DNA of 43,214 nucleotides, taken from Clostridia bacterium. Lineage in GTDB: Bacteria > Bacillota > Clostridia > Oscillospirales > CAG-272. Position 1 is the first letter of the stretch; each line of letters starts with the position of its first letter. The notes beneath the pieces are model-generated. The model did not search any database. It saw nothing but the letters and a program-made list of their open reading frames with translations, and was not told the DNA's origin. The DNA lies in NCBI GenBank assembly GCA_017462615.1, contig JAFTQT010000063.1, forward strand, positions 1 through 43,214, in the 5' to 3' direction. Below, piece by piece: positions 17,431-26,395 of the stretch. The position numbers and the translations under genes were made by a program.

Positions 17431-18795
17431 TCAAGAAAAGCTGAGGGTCACGCGTCCCGCAGTATCCACGGTGATGATCGCCGTCTGATTCACGACGTCC
17501 GTACCGGTCAATGCTACGGTCACGTCCTTTGCCGATACGCCCATATCCACACCGTTGCCAAAGAGCACGCCGATAGTGGCGGCAGCCGTCAGGGGATGGC
17601 AGGCTCTGTCGATCAGCATACTGCCGCTGACGGTAACACCTGAGAGGGTGGCACCCTCTGCAGCGCTACCGGCCAGAAGGCCGAAGGTGGCACCGTTCAA
17701 ACGGGAGCCGGCGCTGATGGTATAGGTCACGTTCTCAAAGCGCACATCCCGCAAAACGGCCTTTGCCTCCAGAGCACCGAATATGCCGCCCATCATCTTG
17801 GAGTTATCCGCCTGGGTCACCGTTACGTTGGTGATCTTGTGACCGTTGCCCTCAATGGTACCCGAAAAGCGGGTGTACGTAAGGCTCGGCGGCCAGATCT
17901 CACCGGCAAAATCAAGGTCAGCCATCAGCTCCAGGCAAGCGCCGGGGCGCACCGCACTTTGCTGAAATTGCTTCACGGTCTGGATGCGATACCACTCACC
18001 CTCTCTCCAGGTGGTGTACACGGAGATCTTCTCCGCGCTGGCAATGCCCTTCTCATAATCCACCACGCCACCAAGCTTATCGGTGATGGGAGTGGTCTTT
18101 TCGGCATCCGCATAAGCGGAAACGAAGGTCATGCCCTCCACCTTGGGAAAGCGCTGCATATTCATACCGCCGGTCTTTTCGTCCCAATCGGGAAGCGTCA
18201 GCTCCAGAGCCTCCACCGTGCCAAGGGGAGAAAAGCTGCCGTCGGCCTCTTCTTTATAAAATTCGAAGGAGAAGTAGGGCACCCACGCGGCGTACAGGAC
18301 AAGCACATTTTCCTCGGCGGTGTAGCTGCCGTTGGGGTCAACCTTTACCCGATCCGTGGCAAAATCCCATTTGCCCGCATATTCATACCCCTGGGGTCTG
18401 CCGGACACGGCGGTGGGCACGCCGTATTCGTCAAGGGGCTCACCCGCCTCGTTCACGCGGGGAATGCGCTGGGTATACCAACCGGCCAGGAAGCACTTGG
18501 TACGGGAGACCTCGAAGGCGCCGTCGCCCCGACGCTCGTCGTCGGGGGCGATCAAGGCAATCTCCTTCATACCATCGGTACCGGTCTTGCCGTTCTCGGG
18601 GTTGAACACGTCCACCACGAAAACGTCCTTGGTCCCGGCAAATACGCCGCCGTTGGCATCAAAGCGCACGCTGACGGTGTGGCCGTCCTTATCAAGGGAG
18701 CCGTAAGGGGTCTCCCATTGACTGCAGCCACAAAGCAGAGCTACTGCCAGAAGCAGCGCCGCCAGCCATACTGTTACAATCCATTTTCTTTTCAT
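17431..18795 (-). CDS. Lipoprotein with an InlB-like B-repeat segment
   Basis: A 454-residue predicted lipoprotein; the signal MKRKWIVTVWLAALLLAVALLCGC ends with a cysteine at 24. Segments such as HTVSVRFDANGGVFAG and later VLVLYAAWVPYF fit a Listeria/Bacteroides-type InlB B-repeat pair. The C-terminal third (FSGTIEGNGHKITNVTVTQ, MMGGIFGALEAKAVLRDVRFENVTY, GLLAGSAAEGATLSGVTVSG) looks like GLUG-type beta-helix repeats found in surface adhesins. It lies 21 bases after the giant protease gene and 38 bases before oppA, so it probably helps the protease or the binding protein at the cell surface. The ATG at 18795 is preferred over a TTG two codons earlier; the ribosome site is weak. Confidence 0.75.
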   Translation of the reverse strand: MKRKWIVTVWLAALLLAVALLCGCSQWETPYGSLDKDGHTVSVRFDANGGVFAGTKDVFVVDVFNPENGKTGTDGMKEIALIAPDDERRGDGAFEVSRTKCFLAGWYTQRIPRVNEAGEPLDEYGVPTAVSGRPQGYEYAGKWDFATDRVKVDPNGSYTAEENVLVLYAAWVPYFSFEFYKEEADGSFSPLGTVEALELTLPDWDEKTGGMNMQRFPKVEGMTFVSAYADAEKTTPITDKLGGVVDYEKGIASAEKISVYTTWREGEWYRIQTVKQFQQSAVRPGACLELMADLDFAGEIWPPSLTYTRFSGTIEGNGHKITNVTVTQADNSKMMGGIFGALEAKAVLRDVRFENVTYTISAGSRLNGATFGLLAGSAAEGATLSGVTVSGSMLIDRACHPLTAAATIGVLFGNGVDMGVSAKDVTVALTGTDVVNQTAIITVDTAGRVTLSFS

Positions 18796-18816
18796 TCTCA
18801 AAAACGCTCCAAAAGC

Positions 18817-21800
18817 TTATGCTTTATCGGAAGGGTCTTCCCCGTTGGTCTCGGATTCCGTGGCCGGATCGGCAGGCGCCTCCGACGTTGCCTCCTCCGC
18901 TGCGGCGGCGGGGCATTTTTCAACTTGACAGGGGGAAGGAGTCTTGGGGCCGCCCTTGCCTCCCTTGAAGTAAAGGAAGGCAAAGACAGCAGCAGCACCT
19001 GCAGCAAGACCGAAGCACACGCCAAGGACGATGGCTACCACCACGGCGGTGGGCAGCTTTTCCTCCTCCATGGGAGTATCCACAGGGGGCTCCTCGGGGG
19101 CGGGCTGCTCCTCGCTCTGGAGGTATTCGAGATCCGCGATACGCTTTTCGGCCTGCGTCAGCTTGGCGTACTCTGTCACCAGCGCACGCTGCTCCAGGCT
19201 TGCCACCTTATCGTAGGCGGCACGGGCCAGCTGCACCAGCGCCTTATCGGAAAGGGACACACGCTCGGGTAGCTTGTTGATGGCCGCAATAGCGGCAAGG
19301 GTCACGTCATCTGCGGCATTGGCACCATCCACCACCACGTTGAAATACTGTCCGAAGATGAAAGACTCGTAATTCTTACCGTTGGCAGGGCGCACCATCA
19401 CCAGGTTCTGCTCAATGTGGCCAATGTAGTCCACAAAGTTGGCACCGTAGTAGATGTTGGTGGCAAGATCGGCAGCGTTCCACATAAAGTAAGGCACGAT
19501 GCCAAGACCGGGCTTTTCCAGCACCGTGATGCCGTCAGTATCCATAAAGGTGTAATTACCGGTGGCGGGCACGTTATCACCGCTGACGTAGTAGTAATAG
19601 TCGTACTCCTCCTCGAGGATGGGGGCATCAAAGCTGGCAAAGGAAACCATAGACAGGCTCTCGCAGCCGAAGAATGCCTTATGACCGATGGATTCCACCG
19701 TGTAGGGCAGCATCACCTTGACCACGTCGGCACCCGCAAAGGCCATGGCGCCGATGCGTACGGTTCCCGCTGCCACCTGCACGCTCTCGGCATCGCCGGC
19801 GTAGGTGATCAGCACAAGTCCGTTGGGCACTACGCGATAGAGGGAGCCGTCTACCACCTTAACGGTATCGCTGATATCGTAGGTGTGGGTGGGGATCTCG
19901 TAATCGGTACCGTTGAAGCTCTCCACGACCACGCTGCTGAAGGGAGCAAGGCGGCACATGGCGAAGGGATTGTCGCCGATGCTGACAAGCCCCTTGCCAA
20001 GCTTCACGGTGAAGTCGGTCACCGTCTCCTTCATGAAGGCGTTGGTACCGATGTGGGTAGCGCCGGAGAGATCCGCCTCGGTGAGCGCGGTATAGGCAAA
20101 GGCGTAATCCGCGATCTGGGTAGCAAGGGCGAGATTGGTGGTCTCAGCCAAAGCCTTGCAGTAGGAGAAGGCGCCCTCACCAACGGTAAAGGCATGCTCG
20201 CCAAAGATCACGCGGGCAAGCTCCTCCACGTACACAAAGGCATACTCGCCAATGGAAACGGCAGAGGACAGATCGATCTCAGTCAGCGCAGTCTCGCTGA
20301 AGGCGTTGTCACCGATGGCCTCCACGTTTTCGGTATTGATGGTGGAGAGCTTGTCGGCACCGCCGAAGGCGCGATCGGGAATCTCCTTGATGTCGGCGCC
20401 CAGCTGCACGGTGGTAAGCTCTCGGCAGTAGGCGAAGGCATCCTCACCGATGCCGGTGGCAGCGGAGAGATCCACGGAGGTAAAGACAGGGGCGTAGTAA
20501 CGGTACACGTAGTTGCCATCCACCACGGAGGGCACGGTGCAGCCGCTATTGGCAAAGAGATAAAGCACGTCGCCGGAGAAGGCGCTGTTGCCGACGGAAA
20601 CAACCTTGGAGAGGTCGATATTCCGCAGCGCACCGGCGTTATAGAAGGCCTGGTCACCAATAACGGCACCGTCACCGAGAGTCACGCTCTCCAGCGCGCA
20701 AGCACCGAAGAAGGCGCTGTCACCGATGGTCACGTTGCTGCCCACGGTCAAGCTCTTCAGATTGGAAAGATATACGTAGTAATAGTGGCGTACACCGTTT
20801 TCATCCTTGAAGTTATCCACACGCCAGAACTCGTCCCGGTTCATGTGGAAGGCGTAATCACCAATGGTGGCGCCGTTGCCAATGATAACGGTGGTGAGCT
20901 CCTCGCACTCGCAGAAGGCACCCTCGCTGACGTTAAAGCCCTCGGGCACGTTAACGGTGGTGAGCTTGCTGCCTGCAAAGGCATACTTGCCAAGGCTCAT
21001 GCCATTCTTCAGCACGAACGCGGTCACGGCCGTATTGCAGAAGCCGTATTCACCAATGGCGTTGAGCGCGGGCATATTGACGGTAGCAAGACGCTCTGCA
21101 TCCGCAAAGGCGTAGCTGCCGATCTTCGTCACGGCGGGCGCCGTGATGGCGGTAATACCGTTATGGCCGGAGAAGGCACCGTTGCCGATAGCAGTGATCT
21201 CACTGCCCAGCATAAGCTCGCCACGGAAGGCGGGCAGTGCCAGCACCAGCATATCCCCTGCCCCGTTGGTCAGGTAATGGCCGGAGGTATGCAGCTTCAG
21301 ATCGGTATTGGCAGCATCCACGGTGAAGCGCTCCACCTTGGTGCCACGGAAGGCATACTCGCCAATGACGGCGACGTCGCGACCGAAGGTCACGCTTGCA
21401 AGCTTGCTGCAGCCGCTGAAGGTACCGGTGGGCACCACCGCAGCGTTAACGGTCACCTCGGTGAGGCCCGCGCAGCCGCTGAAGGCGTACTGACCCAGCT
21501 TGATCTTTTCCGCACCCATGGTGAGAGTGGAAACCGAGGTGCAGCCGGCAAAGGCGTAAGCACCCACGGACTGGGTGTTTTCCGGCAGGGCAATACCGGC
21601 AAGATTTTCATTGCCAAAGAAGGCGTAATCCGCCACGGCCACGGTGCGCTTCAGCGTCAGCGTGCCGCGCAGATCACAGTTGTAGAAGGCGTGCTGGTTG
21701 ATGAACTTGGCGTTCTCAAGACCCTGCACGGTCTCAAGAGCGGTACAACCGTAGAAAGCGCCGTAATCCACCTTAATGATGGTGGAGGGGAGGGTGATCT

Positions 21801-24800
21801 TCTTCAGGGACGTCAGTCCTGCAAAGGCGTACGGGCCGATGGTCTCCACGCCCTCGGGCACGATGACCTCTTCGATGGTATCCTCACCGATGAACCAGAT
21901 CTTGGTAGCGTCCTTTTCCTCCTCGGTGATCTCCCAAGGCTCCTTGGGAATGTAATTGAAGTTGGAGAAGGCGAACTGACCGATATCGGTGACGGCAAGG
22001 CTTGCGGGGATCTGTACCACGCCGCCGTTACCGTAGTAGTGGGTAATGGAGGGACCGGTGGTCACGTAGGGATCCTTGACCTCAATGGAAACGGATTTGC
22101 TGTAGAAGGTGCTCTTACCGTCCATCAGCACGCGGATGGAGATGGAGGCAAAGCCCTCGCCCACCGCCACGATACTGCCGTTTTCATCCACCGTAGCTAC
22201 CTTATTATTACTGCTCTCGAAGGTCACCTCGGTAGCATCCGGGAAGTAGGCATCCAGGCGATAGCGCAACGTCACAGCCTCGGAGGGATACATGGTCAGC
22301 GCGCAGCTGGCATCATTGTTGAACTTACGCTCGTCTCCGGTCTCGCCCAATTCTCTGTCGGGAGAGGAGAGCATAAAGAAGGCCTTGTCCGTATGATAGC
22401 CGGTAATGGTAAAGGCGTCAAGCACGGGCTTATCGTAGCGCACGAATCCTTCCTCGCCCTCGGCCAGCACCGTCAGCATAAAGGTGGTGGTCGTAAGCGA
22501 CACGGGATCTCGGGCGGCGATGCGCGCCTTACCGGGGGCGACAGCCACCAGCTTGTTGTTGACAACCGTTGCAACGGCGGGATTCAGAGAGGAAAACTCC
22601 AAAAGCTCCGGCCACTCGCCGCCGGGATAGACCTTGGGGGCAAGAGTGTAGACCTGATTGGGGCTGAGAGTGAGACCCTCGGCAGCCTCTTCAAAGTAGA
22701 AATCGGCAAAATCATCGGGCAGCGGAATTTCATAAGCCGCCTGGTTCAGCGCGTAGTCGTAGCAGACCACGGTGAAGGTGTTGCGGTTGATGGTGCTGCT
22801 ACGGATGATATCCACGTAATCGGTCAGCTCGTAGGTCACGTAGGAGGTGCCATTGAACTCGGAGTAAACGGGGGTCATATACTCGCCGAAGGTGTTGAGC
22901 ATATAGCCGCTGCCGTCCGATGCCATACCTACGTAGCCCATCTGCATGGACATGGCGTAGTGGTTATCGTAAACTGCCACGCGAGCAAACAGACGCGTCT
23001 TCTTCTCAGCACGGTCATACTCGGTGTAGAAATCACAGCCGGTGACGGTGGGAGCGGAGAAGTCGGTGCGGAAGGGGAACTCAAAGACGTTGTTGTCATT
23101 GGTTTCAAGACCGCCGTTGCCGTAATCCACGTAGCCCTGGAGCTTCACAGTATAGGCGGTGTTGTTCTTCAGATTTTCCTCAATGGCGGAGAACTCCACC
23201 TCTACGTTGGCGGGATAGATGGTGCCGCCGTCGCCGTAGGACTTGCGTACGTCATCCTCGATTTTGCTGAACACCACCTCGCCGGTGGCATCCTCCGTGA
23301 TGGTGATCTCGATCTTCGCAGCGTTACGAAGGAGACCCATCCACACAAAGCGCAGAGAATTGACGGTATCCGCCTGGTTGGAAAGAGAAATGTACTTGCG
23401 ATCCGCGGCGATCTTGGTGGAGCCGGGCGCCTGCTCGAAGTAGTAGGAGCCAAGGAAGCTGACGTAGTCGTCAGAGAGGCCACCCACGGGGCGAGAGGCG
23501 TAGGCATCGGGCAGAGTCTTGTCCAGCACGTCAATGGCGTCGTCCAGCTCGTCCTTGTTGGTCTCGAAATAATCCAGGTCGAAGAGCGGAGACTCGGTCC
23601 AGTCGCCGTAGAAGCCAAGATAAGGCACGTTCAGGTTCACGGTGGTGCCGCTCTTGGCAGTCAGCTTGAGGAAGCCCTCCACATACATGCCGTTTTCAAA
23701 GGAAGCATCCAGATAAGCCTTGTCCGCATCACTGAGCGTGATGGTCACGGTCACGTCGGCAGTAGCACCTGCCGCCACGGTCACGATCTTGCCGTCGGCA
23801 GAGCCGCTTTCGATCTTCACCACGGCACCATCGAGGATATAGCCCTCCTCGGTGACGGTGGTCTCACCCTGATGGGTCTTGGTGTCGCTGACCCCCTCGG
23901 TCATTACGATTGCAGAAAGGTCGTAGGAAAGGGTCGAATTTCCAAAGTTCTTGATAGAGAATTTCAGCGTGTATTTACCGGTCTTCTGAGGATCGTCGCC
24001 AAGCTCGATCTTGGTCTTATCCATCGCTTCGCCGGTCACGCGGTTATACGTAATGATGTAAGCGGGGGTCAGCGCGCAGCTATCCAGGTTGGCCAGACCC
24101 GCACCCTGCTTGCGCACGGAATAGGGCAGACCGTTCTTGTTCAGAATAATATCGGCGGTGGACATCATCAGCTGATTGACCAGATTGGTCACGGCGATGT
24201 TGTTATCCGCAATATCCGGGAAGTTGGACTTCACGTACTGACGCAGTAGCGCGGTAAGGCCGGATACGTTGGGCGTTGCCATGGAGGTGCCGGAGATACG
24301 GTCGTAATCCTGGCCGGGCACGGAGGAGAGAATGTAGCCGCCGTGCGCGGTGATCTCGGGCTTCAGCTGCAGATCGGGGGTGGGTCCCCAGGAGGAGAAG
24401 TCGGACATGAAGGGACCGGAGGTCTGGCTGCGGCTCACCTTGATCTTGCCCGTGCCGGCAGCAGCCAGCAGCTCGCCGTGATCCTGAGAAATGGAGCAAA
24501 CGGGAATGGTGGTATCACCCACGTTCATTTTGATGTCACCGGATACGTTATTATAAATAATGATACCGGCCGCACCCTTCTGCTGTGCCACGTTGGCCTT
24601 TTCCTCGAAGGTGGTGGAGCCACGGCTGACCAACACGATCTTATTCGTTACGTCAATACCTGTGTAGTCGGCAGAGCGTCCGGCACCGGGGATGGTGATG
24701 TATTCGATCTCTATCTCATTGCTTCCGGCAGCCAGCAGCTCGTCCACGAAATGTTTCTCGTCCGATACGCGGTTGTTGGACTCCTGGAAGTAAATGATGG

Positions 24801-26145
24801 TGTTATTGTATAAAATGTAAGGAGTTTTTACGCCGTTGATAGAGGCAACCGAAAGCGCACCGGCGTAGGTGCCGGGAGAGCCGACGGTGGCACTGTCGGG
24901 GTTGGAGGTCAGACCCAGATTACCATTCTTCTCAGAGCCGTAGGTAGAGTTGTAGCTGTTGGAGGCAGCCACGATCAGGCTGATGCCACTTTCCTTAATG
25001 CGGTCGTAAACGCCGGAAAGCGCCTCACGGTCGGTAGGACGGCTGAAGCCGCAGCCGGTACCGAGGGACATGTTGATCACGTCCACGCCCAGCACCACAC
25101 AGTCCTCCAGCGCCGCCAGAATCCAGGAGGCCAGCGCCGTCTGCTTCACGTCGGAGAAGGTCTTCATGATCACCAGCTGCGCGTTGGGCGCTACACCCGT
25201 GATGGTGTCATCCTTGCCGGCGATGATACCCGCCACGTGGGTGCCGTGGTCGCTGTTGATGGGGAACACGTCGGAATCGCCGTCGGCATAGTCAAAGCCA
25301 AAGGGCACCTTGTCGCTGACGTATACGTCAGAGGCGGTAAGGCCACTCTGCATGCCGTTGGCGCGGGTGCCGCCCACCAGAGCGCTCACCTCGGCAAAGG
25401 TCAGGCCCAGCTTGCTTCTGTCGGCGGTAAAGTTGCCGAGAGAAAAGGCGGTGTGGTAGTAGTCAAGACCGGTATCCAGCACAGCCACCACCATTCCGGT
25501 GCCGTCGTAGGCAAAGGAGGAGCTGTTGAAGATACCCGTGTCGTACACGTTGACCTTATTTTCCACCAGCTGGGTCTCGGCCACGTTATACACCTCGCTG
25601 ACGATGGTGGTGGCACGGTCGCCAAGGGCGGTGCATACGGCCTTGAAGTCGGCAGCCTGCACGGTGATCTCAAGGCCGGAGAGCACGGTGTCGTAATCCA
25701 CACCCGTGCCGTATTTCACCGCGGCGGCATCCAGCAGCGCCAGCAGTGCCGCGTTTTCCTCCGCGATCTTTGCCTTGACGGCAGCGGCTTCGTCGGTCAG
25801 CACGTACTCCGTAAAGGAGAGCTTGCTGCCGGACTTTTCATAGGCGTCAAGCAAGCTCTCCTCATCGGTCTTCAGGATGAGGGAAATGATATCCGTATCC
25901 TTGACCGTATCGGGGAGCTCGTAAACCACAGAGTTGTCAAAAAACTGGTTTCGATTGGTAATGAGCGTTTCCTCCAGCAGCCTTATGGTCGACCCGGCGC
26001 TTTCAGTTCCGCCCACCGCCGTGATCAGCGCGCCCAGGAGCAGCACAAGTGCCATCAGGAGGGACACACCACCAATCAGCGATCTGGCAAATTTGGTTTT
26101 GGTCGTCAGTGTTCGTACCTTTCTGGTTTTTATTGCGTGCGACAT
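18817..26145 (-). CDS. Giant cell-surface subtilisin-like protease with BspA-type leucine-rich repeats
   Basis: A 2442-residue S8 peptidase. After a signal/anchor span (SLLMALVLLLGALITAVGG) and a propeptide, the catalytic triad reads D224 (AVLDTGLD), H300 (DHGTHVAG) and S620 (GTSMATP), with oxyanion N395 (AASN). A PA domain (about 470-570) is inserted in the catalytic domain as in C5a-peptidase/lactocepin enzymes. Fn3-like and two Ig-like BIG2 segments follow (about 1150-1350), then more than twenty LRR_5 repeats (about 1400-2200, pattern IGxxAFxxCxxLxxVxL). Near the end comes a helical segment, a membrane span (TAVVVAIVLGVCFGLAAGAAAVF) and a short cytosolic tail, so it is membrane-anchored rather than sortase-linked. 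It heads the opp transcription unit. Confidence 0.9.
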   Translation of the reverse strand: MSHAIKTRKVRTLTTKTKFARSLIGGVSLLMALVLLLGALITAVGGTESAGSTIRLLEETLITNRNQFFDNSVVYELPDTVKDTDIISLILKTDEESLLDAYEKSGSKLSFTEYVLTDEAAAVKAKIAEENAALLALLDAAAVKYGTGVDYDTVLSGLEITVQAADFKAVCTALGDRATTIVSEVYNVAETQLVENKVNVYDTGIFNSSSFAYDGTGMVVAVLDTGLDYYHTAFSLGNFTADRSKLGLTFAEVSALVGGTRANGMQSGLTASDVYVSDKVPFGFDYADGDSDVFPINSDHGTHVAGIIAGKDDTITGVAPNAQLVIMKTFSDVKQTALASWILAALEDCVVLGVDVINMSLGTGCGFSRPTDREALSGVYDRIKESGISLIVAASNSYNSTYGSEKNGNLGLTSNPDSATVGSPGTYAGALSVASINGVKTPYILYNNTIIYFQESNNRVSDEKHFVDELLAAGSNEIEIEYITIPGAGRSADYTGIDVTNKIVLVSRGSTTFEEKANVAQQKGAAGIIIYNNVSGDIKMNVGDTTIPVCSISQDHGELLAAAGTGKIKVSRSQTSGPFMSDFSSWGPTPDLQLKPEITAHGGYILSSVPGQDYDRISGTSMATPNVSGLTALLRQYVKSNFPDIADNNIAVTNLVNQLMMSTADIILNKNGLPYSVRKQGAGLANLDSCALTPAYIITYNRVTGEAMDKTKIELGDDPQKTGKYTLKFSIKNFGNSTLSYDLSAIVMTEGVSDTKTHQGETTVTEEGYILDGAVVKIESGSADGKIVTVAAGATADVTVTITLSDADKAYLDASFENGMYVEGFLKLTAKSGTTVNLNVPYLGFYGDWTESPLFDLDYFETNKDELDDAIDVLDKTLPDAYASRPVGGLSDDYVSFLGSYYFEQAPGSTKIAADRKYISLSNQADTVNSLRFVWMGLLRNAAKIEITITEDATGEVVFSKIEDDVRKSYGDGGTIYPANVEVEFSAIEENLKNNTAYTVKLQGYVDYGNGGLETNDNNVFEFPFRTDFSAPTVTGCDFYTEYDRAEKKTRLFARVAVYDNHYAMSMQMGYVGMASDGSGYMLNTFGEYMTPVYSEFNGTSYVTYELTDYVDIIRSSTINRNTFTVVCYDYALNQAAYEIPLPDDFADFYFEEAAEGLTLSPNQVYTLAPKVYPGGEWPELLEFSSLNPAVATVVNNKLVAVAPGKARIAARDPVSLTTTTFMLTVLAEGEEGFVRYDKPVLDAFTITGYHTDKAFFMLSSPDRELGETGDERKFNNDASCALTMYPSEAVTLRYRLDAYFPDATEVTFESSNNKVATVDENGSIVAVGEGFASISIRVLMDGKSTFYSKSVSIEVKDPYVTTGPSITHYYGNGGVVQIPASLAVTDIGQFAFSNFNYIPKEPWEITEEEKDATKIWFIGEDTIEEVIVPEGVETIGPYAFAGLTSLKKITLPSTIIKVDYGAFYGCTALETVQGLENAKFINQHAFYNCDLRGTLTLKRTVAVADYAFFGNENLAGIALPENTQSVGAYAFAGCTSVSTLTMGAEKIKLGQYAFSGCAGLTEVTVNAAVVPTGTFSGCSKLASVTFGRDVAVIGEYAFRGTKVERFTVDAANTDLKLHTSGHYLTNGAGDMLVLALPAFRGELMLGSEITAIGNGAFSGHNGITAITAPAVTKIGSYAFADAERLATVNMPALNAIGEYGFCNTAVTAFVLKNGMSLGKYAFAGSKLTTVNVPEGFNVSEGAFCECEELTTVIIGNGATIGDYAFHMNRDEFWRVDNFKDENGVRHYYYVYLSNLKSLTVGSNVTIGDSAFFGACALESVTLGDGAVIGDQAFYNAGALRNIDLSKVVSVGNSAFSGDVLYLFANSGCTVPSVVDGNYVYRYYAPVFTSVDLSAATGIGEDAFAYCRELTTVQLGADIKEIPDRAFGGADKLSTINTENVEAIGDNAFSETALTEIDLSSAVSIGEYAFVYVEELARVIFGEHAFTVGEGAFSYCKALAETTNLALATQIADYAFAYTALTEADLSGATHIGTNAFMKETVTDFTVKLGKGLVSIGDNPFAMCRLAPFSSVVVESFNGTDYEIPTHTYDISDTVKVVDGSLYRVVPNGLVLITYAGDAESVQVAAGTVRIGAMAFAGADVVKVMLPYTVESIGHKAFFGCESLSMVSFASFDAPILEEEYDYYYYVSGDNVPATGNYTFMDTDGITVLEKPGLGIVPYFMWNAADLATNIYYGANFVDYIGHIEQNLVMVRPANGKNYESFIFGQYFNVVVDGANAADDVTLAAIAAINKLPERVSLSDKALVQLARAAYDKVASLEQRALVTEYAKLTQAEKRIADLEYLQSEEQPAPEEPPVDTPMEEEKLPTAVVVAIVLGVCFGLAAGAAAVFAFLYFKGGKGGPKTPSPCQVEKCPAAAAEEATSEAPADPATESETNGEDPSDKA
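19545..21885 (-). repeat. LRR_5 (BspA-type) repeat array inside the protease gene
   Basis: About 2.3 kb encode a tandem series of degenerate leucine-rich repeats of roughly 22-24 residues with the core IGxxAFxxCxxL. The DNA copies are diverged, so this is an old protein repeat and not a recent tandem duplication. Such arrays bind host or substrate proteins in other gut bacteria and oral pathogens. Confidence 0.85.
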
Positions 26146-26179
26146 ACAAGGCCATACGTACCCAGTATATCATTGTTCG

Positions 26180-26208
26180 ATTATATCACAAACAGAAGAA
26201 AATTTCAA
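26180..26208 (-). promoter_or_regulatory. Promoter of the protease/opp unit
   Basis: On the minus strand TTGAAA (26208-26203) and TATAAT (26185-26180) are 17 bases apart. The start would be near 26173, under 30 bases before the ATG, whose own ribosome site is poor. Confidence 0.75.
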
Positions 26209-26293
26209 GTCTAATTTTTAATATATATATAAAATATTTGATAAATTTATAATTTGTACAAACTTTGTTTTCATTTGGATTTCATTTTTCCTC

Positions 26294-26322
26294 TTGATTT
26301 TTGGTGCAAAATATGTTATTCT
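26294..26322 (+). promoter_or_regulatory. Promoter of the thioredoxin-domain lipoprotein gene
   Basis: TTGATT (26294-26299) and TATTCT (26317-26322) have a 17-base spacer. The region between this and the divergent protease promoter is very AT-rich and holds no gene. Confidence 0.6.
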
Positions 26323-26395
26323 AATTTATGATGCCTAATTATGCCCTTCAAGCAATGACGGTAAGCTTCACAAAAAAACACATAGGAGAAAGCCC

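Noticed and set aside
19545..21885. The repeat region as a CRISPR array
   Set aside because: The units are coding, diverged and in frame, and encode LRR_5 repeats; there are no identical repeats with unique spacers or cas genes.
19417..24249. A 1610-codon open frame on the plus strand opposite the giant protease gene
   Set aside because: It is the mirror frame of a GC-rich gene. The translation is Gly/His/Val-rich without domains or ribosome site, whereas the minus strand shows a complete S8/LRR protein.
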